From NCBI GenBank assembly GCA_947652605.1, contig OX393579.1:19737674-19801673 (forward strand): a stretch of 64,000 nucleotides of DNA. Reading direction: 5' to 3'. Origin of the DNA: Elmis aenea. Its lineage: Eukaryota > Arthropoda > Insecta > Coleoptera > Elmidae. The notes under the pieces are model-generated. The model ran no database searches, was not told the origin of the DNA, and saw only the letters and a list, made by a program, of their open reading frames with translations. Made by a program: the position numbers and the translations under genes. Shown here one piece after another: positions 36,201-45,200 of this stretch; position 1 is the first letter of the stretch; every line of letters begins with the position of its first letter.

Positions 36201-39200
36201 AATTAGTAGTATTTTATAATTGATAAACCGCCCTTTTTACAATAAATATAAACAAAATTTTGTTCGAATAAAAGCTTTCGCTTATAAAATATATAATATA
36301 CAGGGTGTCCCAGCTAAGACGAATTTTTCTCTCAAAGTTTTTAAAGACAATTAAATTAGGTATCAATAAGAAAATGTAAAAATACATAGCGTCCCATGCA
36401 TCCAATAAATTGACATATTCGTGTTAAAAGTTTTGCCAAATAGACCGGACATAAGAAACAACCTGTGTATTATTTTAACAATTTTAATTAGTCAGCAATC
36501 ACTATGTTTCAATAAATTCGTTCTGACATTGCTAAGTTGCGAAATATTAATATTTTTTTAAGAGTTCTGTCCTGTCAATATTTTTATAAAAACTTAACTC
36601 AAAAACGATTGATTTTAGACACAAAAAACATTATATTTTTGAAAGAGAATTTAATTTTACATTTAAAAATATAAGTGTGTTACATTTAAAAATATACAGT
36701 ATGTTCTATTTTAAAAATAAAAACAAATTTAAGTGTCGGTGTGTACAAACAAAACACTATGTATAGCTAAAAATAATTTTAGGTTATGTAGTAAATGACC
36801 ACAAACAACGACAATGGAAACTTCTTTTAATTTGTACCAATAACAGAGCTATCAAATAATTCGTCTTGGCTGGGACACCCTGTATGGCGTAGGTTGTCCA
36901 AGTCTAGAGAAGACTAGATAGATAAATGATGATATGAAGTGACTCTTGTCTTAAGAAAGTGGTAAATGTTTTATAGCTGACACAAACCGTACTGAAAAAT
37001 TCGTTTTTCGTCACGATAACACTCGACAGCACACAATGTTTAAAAAAAAGCTTCGTTTCTGTTTTACGTTAAAAGTTAAACAATAAAGTAAATATTCTTA
37101 AGCCGGCCCAGGCATCACATCATCTGCTGATTCGTACGGTAGATTTTTAAACTAAAAAAACTTCCCAAACAAGAAATACTGACCTTCTTATCACACTTAT
37201 AATTAGTAGCAGAAACCTGATGAACATTAAAACGAGTTTTAATCACGCTAAACCGTCCTAGCCCACTCATATGTATAAATTTTTTATCGATTCTATTCTT
37301 ACTCACAGATATTTCAGAAATAATATCCATCACATAATTTTATATTTAATAACTATTCAAAAAGAACATCAAAAATTGCTCGCTGCCCACTCATCTACAC
37401 ACACTACTTGTGAAGCTTTAAAAATTGTTTAGAAAGTTAACAACCATGAGAAACGTATAAAGGACACGACATTGGTGCAAAATATTTAAAGATCGGAAAA
37501 AGAACACACAGCAAATAAACATGAAAAAATAATTTCGAGAAACATGTAATCTAAATAAAGGAAGTAGAAACGAAATTATTCAATTTAAAACAGTTAAAAG
37601 AAAATTGCTGCATAATTCTTTAATACCTCAATATCCAATGAAATGTAGGTTGCATGTTTTTATTTCATTTTACCATTCATATTCAAACAGACTTGTATTT
37701 TGTGTTACTTTTTTTATACGAAACGGTCTAGTACTAGAACAATATTTAAAAGATAAAGTGTACATTTGGTGACGTTTTCACCTCTTTTAACGCTTCATAT
37801 TACACTCGAACTGATTCTGTTAATAAGTTTTTGCCTTCTATTCAGGATTTTAAAAAAAAGTGCTGCATACGCCATTGCTAACACCGAATAAGCAGAGCCG
37901 TACTAGTTAAGTGTATTCCTCATTTGACAAGACCCGCTACAGAAAAATAAACATTTAAGGCCCGGTTGTATAAGCCGCTTTACATCACTTGTTACAGTTA
38001 GTTACCCTTAAGGTTTTGCACTCAAGATTCGCTTTGTAACAGGGTGGATAAAAATCATGATTTTTTTAAAAAAATCAAAAAAATCGATTTATTTGATTTA
38101 AATCAGATTTTTTTGATTTAAATCAGATTTTTTTGATTTAAATCAAATGTACCATATTATCGAATTTAGTGACATATTCACATGCTATTTCTGTTTTGTG
38201 CTAATATATTTAATAATCAGTATATTTAATTCAATGGTAAATTTTTGTCAAAATGAAAAATAAAATATAATGATTAAAAATTTTGAAAAAATCAGTGCTA
38301 AATGGTGATGTTTAATTAATTATATACAGGGTGAGTCATTAGTGCGGGATCGGTCGATTGTGGCTTAACGGTTGAGATATGAAGTTGATTCAAATGCTAT
38401 TTTATACAGTTTTTTCTAAACAACGCAATAAAAATATTTTCAAATATACAGGGTGAGTCACCTTTCTGGAACTAATAGCAACTTTTATATTTCAAATACA
38501 ACACCCAATTTTTTATTTAATATTTTTGACCGCCTTAATTTCAGCTTTGCATCAATATAAAGTACTACAGGTTTTTATACGGCGTTGTAAAAAAAAAATT
38601 ATTTTCTAAATTATTTAAGGTTTTAAGTCTTTATTTAAAAAATTCTCCTGAAGTTATTTTGAAATACAGAGTTGTAATTTGGTATGGACATGCAAAAAAA
38701 AATTCTCTGTTCGCTCGATATGAAAAAATTTGATCACACATACAGGGGTGTTTATAAATAGGTGGCAACTTCCATGATTTTCAAAAGCTCGTAACTCGAT
38801 TTTTTCAAATGCAAACCCCTGTATTTTTTATGTCATCGAATTCGTCTTTAAAAGAGCTTCATATTTTGTTAAGTATGTCCTATACCCAAAACTCATACTT
38901 TTCAAGATATTCGACATTTTTTTTCAAATCGTTATTGAAGCAATAGAGTGCCGTGGAAATTGAAAAAACTGACTGTTCACTACGCTAACGTCAAAAACTT
39001 GTCATTTATATTTTGAATTATTGCATTTCCACAATGAATATTACTTTACAAGAGCAAATTGATATGGTTTATTCACCATTTCGTGTATTTAATTACTAAT
39101 TTTGTTTTATTATAAATTAATATTATATTGTACTCACATAATCTGTGATTTAAATTGATAATTTTTTTTAAAAAATCACTTGATTTAAATCAATGATTTT

Positions 39201-42200
39201 TTTAAAAAAATCACTTGATTTAAATCATGATTTAAATCGTGATTTAAATCAATTGATTTAAATCTGCTCAACCCTGCTTTGTAATGCGATGTGGTGCTTT
39301 ATGCACTAATGGGCCTTTTTTTAGTCAATTGCTCATTAGACAGCGTAATTTTAAAGGTTTTTTGTCTTCTATAATCAAATTTGTTTAAGTCTGCGTGCTT
39401 GTAATATTATATTACATAACAAGAGTTGTAAGAAGCATATTAAGCTGGATCTACATCAATAAAAATTTATGTTTTATTTTGTATTTCAAATTCAACAAAA
39501 ACATTTGCGGCGCAAATTTAAATCTGGTTAAGTATTTTACCACGTAAATAGTTATCTTGTGCGTTGAACGGCCGAATCCGCTTGTGCACGTTTGTTTATG
39601 CAGAACAATGCACTCAAAATCAACTCTTTGAAGTTGGCTAAAAACCGACAGCACGATGGATAGCGTGCGTTGTTCGTCACGAAATTATTTGCGTGCATTT
39701 CTATGCGGCGCACAGTCCACACCAACAAAAATTTCGACAAACACGAGCAAATTTGTGTCAAATACAACGCACAACGCACATTTTTATTGATGTGGATCCA
39801 GCTTTACGCACGAGTGGAAAAGCTACGCACGGAGCCGCGTAGCGGCGAGTGCATATTTCCACGAGTGTGTATGCATTACAGCTCGTGTTATGTAACATAC
39901 TTTTTCTATGATCACATACGTTTTTATCGGTGTGCTTGGCTAATAGTAAACACACTTGTACGTACGCTGTTAACTGTCAAGTTTGACGTAACACTTTTCT
40001 AGACAAGTGTGCTTTTTTCTTACCGTGCGTAAAGACCCACTTACTATGCATGCAGGCTGTCAGTAATAGTCATTTACAATAGTGGCCGAAGAAAAAAAAG
40101 TGTTTTTTTTGTCCATTTACATCGTTGATAAACTTTGGGAAACACATTTACACCTTTGGTCTCATACTAAGCGTCAGACTAATAAAATCCCAATTCAATC
40201 AAAAACAAAACAATACGTAAGATTGTAACTATGTCGCTTCCCTTATCTTCGATCACAAGCACACTTGAGAGAGTTATTACTCTATAAATTATAAAACTGT
40301 GAAACTAAAAATAGGTATGAAACCTGGCTAAGGCAACAAGCTTATAAATTATGTAAGATTACATAAAGGTTAATAAATTAAAATAATTGCTATGAATTTC
40401 CTAAAAATGCGTAAACATTTTATTCTTCGCAAGTTTTAAACGATTTTCTTTTAAACGGTACCAAAACCGCTTTGGTGCAAACAATTTTGATTAGAAAATT
40501 AATTGTAAAAGACATTCACAAAAACAACGGGCAAAATGTCACATTATTACTTTGAACAAAAACATCTAATCTATAACCCTTACAGATACTATATCGGTAA
40601 ATTCTTTGATTTGAATTTTCATTGCATGAGCATTTACACATCTATATAAATGAAACTGTAAAGGGGTGTTTCATGAAAGACTAATTATTTTTTTAAATGT
40701 TTGTATTTTTTGGTTTGGTATAAGATAGCAGTTGTTTCCTTATAGAGTGAGGTATGCTAGAACGAATTAATTAGTTCTGAACCTCCTTTGTTATAGCATC
40801 CGTTCAGTCTAGCATACATTGAAATATACAGGGTGTTTCTGAACGATGTAGCATAATTTCTACTGGTGAATCTACATAAAAAAATAGGACGATTTAGCCC
40901 ATCATGCCTTATGGAAAGTTGCATCGTTGCTAAGTTACAGCCCCATGAAGAGGAGATGAAAAATTGTTTTTTTATTGATAAATCAAGAACGCTTTGACCT
41001 ACAACATTTATATTTGGCACGTATTTTACAATAGGGAAGCATGTTCTTATGCATAAGTTTGAATAAAATCGATAATAGCAGAGAAATAACCTGCTGTATT
41101 TTTTTTTGTCGATCGTAATTTCAATTTTTTACTGTAACAGTCGGATAGGTAGGTCTAAAATGTACATTTTTAGTAACCTAAAGTTTTTGATAGGAACCAT
41201 CGTTTTGGAGAAAAACTCGATATTATTAAAATATAACTCTGATATTTATTGCAAGTATTTAACAAAAACTAGTTTACTGTGAATTAACAAACGAAACAAA
41301 TGAAGTCAGATGTCATATTTTCGTTTATTGTAACAATCAGCGCCCTCTTGTAATGAAATTTTGCTCCAAATTATTTAATTTTTTTTTTAACTGTAGATTT
41401 GGTCGTTATAGCATACCTCACAGCGCGCAAACATTTTTTGTCAATAATGACTCGAAAATCTCTAAACGAATCTGCATGATGTTTTATGGGTGATATGGGT
41501 TTTTAACCGGTGGAAGCTACCAAGCAGTAGTAATAACAAAACCGATAATTTCTCCCTTACATTACCTTCATTTATTTACACATAACTACGATAATGGTTA
41601 TTTTTTTGATTATTATAACAATTGAAGGGTCTGCTGCAATAAAGAGGCAGCTCCACTTGGTGTTAAAATTTTATTTTTCAACTTGCATCGTGCATCGTGC
41701 AAAATAAATAGTTCTATCGTTCGGCCCAAGAAGGAAATAGCTCCACTTGGTAGTTTTTCTGTTATTCAAGAAATGTCCATAATATATTCGGTGCATAAAC
41801 GAGGTCTTCTTTTGTTGTTTCTCGAAAATTTGCAGCAGACCCCTTAATTACAATGTTTTGAGGCAGTTTGCTTAGAAAGAACTGCAACTTTTCACAAACA
41901 ACCACAAATTTTTAGTTCACTTTCACTGCATTTAAACTAAAAACATCCCACAATCAACATATCAAGGTAAATAGGTTCACAACACAGAACTCGCCTTATT
42001 GCACTCGTTTTATACCTTTAATTAGCATAACTCCGTTCCAAAACTAGCGCATAAGTCTATATTTAAACAGAAGGTATGTAATGACATATAATTTACAACA
42101 ACTGTAAAGAAAATTCGCAGAAGCCTTGGATAGTGGCTCGTCGTGCACCTTGTTCATCGCGGTATGTTTAATAAAAATATCTTACCTTATTTTCTGCTTC

Positions 42201-45200
42201 TCTTGAACGTAGTCTTTTCAACCGGCTCTCGTCGGAAAACCTCTTAAGGCTCGAAAGTGTGGATAAAGAATCATTTTGACGAGATTCTCTGGGAGCCAAT
42301 CTGTTGAAAGTGTCGAACATACGATTCGTTACAATATCTACCATCTTGTTAACTCTGCAAAATAAAAATAAAAAGTGTAAACGACACGATTTTAATGAAT
42401 TACTGACATTCAGAAAGTAACATATTAATATTGAAGACTATTTTTGAGCATTGCAGAATTTAAGCCACTTTAGCGAATGCAATTTGAATGGTATGGTACA
42501 ACAAATCGAATTCTCGATTAAGAAGCACCTTCCCTATTATATTAATAATCAACAAATATTTAATGTAACCCATAGTGGGTAAACGATAATAAAAAAATAA
42601 TCGGTCGATACAACCGTATACATTCAACTTTAAAACACGAAAACCGTTGTTTATTGCACTTTCTGAATAAATGTGTCGTTAGAATAAGCAAGTTGGGCAA
42701 AAAAATATTACCACGAACAAAAATTTTATCAAAATAGTCATCAGACGTTAACTATGCTCTATATTATGGCAAAATATAGTAAAATTTAATTGTGTAACAT
42801 TTTGTTTTCACAGTTCGTTGTTCATTTTGACGAATACATCAAATAATAACTCAGTAAACATTGACTGATAAAAACGTAGCGCAGTAAAATCAACGCATAA
42901 AAATTAAAAATGTGTAATAAACAAAAAAAAAAACTTAATAACTTCGCCAGACCTAGAGTTCAAAGAACAAAAAACTACGAAGAGACGTTCCAATGGTTTG
43001 ATTTGGTGATCGTCATAGTACTCAGCACGTGGTAAACACTTAATTCAACAACATACACCGAAATCAATGTCCGATAACGTGTACCATAATGAATAAACTT
43101 TGACCAAGTTTTATTTTACTTATTATGTTTGTGATTCACTAAAAACCAGACGATGAAAGATTGCTGCAATTTAAAAAATAAAGACCTAAATAAAGGGGGT
43201 TTCAACAGAAGATGTAGGATTTGTTTTTTAAATAAAATTTCAAAGAACTACGATAATCAAATTTTTTAAACTTCGGAATGGAGTAGACACATAGATTATG
43301 TATAAAATAGCTCATCATCCAAATGGCCGCCTCGGCCCTGTTTCTTGCAGTTTTTAGTCATTTTTTCCCAAAGATCTGGCTCTATCTCAGCAATAGCGGC
43401 TTCGATGTTGGCTTTGAGAGTGTAAATTGACAGGACTATTGGCATAGACTTTTCCTTTATTGTGGACCCAAATAAAAAAGTTCAATAGTCTCAAATCGCA
43501 TGATCTTGGTGGCCAATTGATAGCGTCGTTTCTCGAAATCAACCGACCTACGAACTTGGAACGCAATAAAGCCGCACGTGGCATTATCTTGTTGGAAGTA
43601 GAGGTCCGCTATATCCATATTCTCCAGCTCAGGCCACAAAAAGTTGGTCAACATGTCCTTGCAGCGCACTCCATTGACCGAAACAACCCTTCCAGAACCG
43701 TTTCCAAAGAATTGAGGTGTTTGGACCTTCTTCGACACTTTTACTTACTGCGCTAATATTTTCGATTAAACGGAAAACCCTAGTGGGCTTTGGCGTCTTT
43801 AGATCTTGTAGTAAATCGGTCTCTTTGAATTTTTTCATTAGGTTCCGAATAGCGGTTTCACTTGATACACGCAATTATCTGGGAAAAATGCACAAATTTT
43901 GCGAAGAGCATTCGTGAAAGAACGTGAATTTTAGTCATAAAATTCAACGGTTTGTATGCGTTCTGCGATTGCGTACCGCTTCATGATAAATTTTACTAGG
44001 ATATAAATTATAGATGACAGCTGTCAAATAAAAATTTTAAAAGTTTGACAAATGAAAAATGTTCTGCAATTCAAATCCTACACCTCTTGTTGAAACACCC
44101 TTTAGTAATTGTGGCTATTTAAAGATCATTTTTAAGAAAAGAAGCGTTACAAAGCATTTTTACAGACATACAAAAATGATTACCATTTTACAAATAAAAA
44201 GGAAAATTAACAGTTGGGTAAAAATTTTGAGAAACATTTTTTAATTAGCTTTGTTTCTCTTTTAGGCCTACATTTTTCGGATGTATTCATTTAGAACGTA
44301 ACTAAAAATTATAGTAAATGATTAACTAAAAAATTTACTAAAGGCAGTAGCAAAATTCAATGAAGTGTAAGTAAGGGATGTTTTTTTAAACTGTCATTTT
44401 AATGTTTTTGTCCACTAGATAAACAATTTTAATAAAAATAATAAGCTACACTTCTGATGTTGCTTTTATCTAGAATCTATTATTTTGCAACTTTTTTATT
44501 TATTTGTATCTACACAGAAAATAATTTCACTTTTTGTGTAACATTTTCCTTTGCAAACAAACGAAAAAGGTCGCATTACATAGCGTAAAGAAATTACATC
44601 ATGAAATAAATCGCAATGCAATGTCTCCGAAACAATTAAAGTGAAAAAAAAATTATGCACAAATAAAAAAAAATCTTTAACGAATAACTGATTTTAATTA
44701 AGCTTATTTATATTACTAAATAAACACTTAAATCAAATAAGCAACCTGTTAATTAATTTATTACTAAAGAAATAAAAATTAAACTCAACAATTTTGTCCA
44801 ACCTGGCATATTATAAAAAGTATCTAATAATTGAGAATTTTGGTTAAAATGCAGCACAATAAATAGTGAAAAATATTTAGAACGAAATAAATTAAGGTGA
44901 GTGTAATTATTAATTTGGTAGATAATCTCACCGCCAGATTTTAAAAAAATATAAAACGCTGTATAAGCTGATATCTAAATATTCTTTAATATTTAAAATA
45001 ATATGTTTCAAACAAACAAAAAATATAATAAAATAATAAAAAATGTTGATCTTCATGAAATAACTTTCAATGGCATAATTGTTTAGAGGAATTTACGCTT
45101 TCTAATGCTTGAGTTAAATAAATTGAAATAAATAAAATATCGTTTTCGTACAACTTAACTATATATTTTAATGTACGAGTTTACAAAAATTTAAGAAAAT

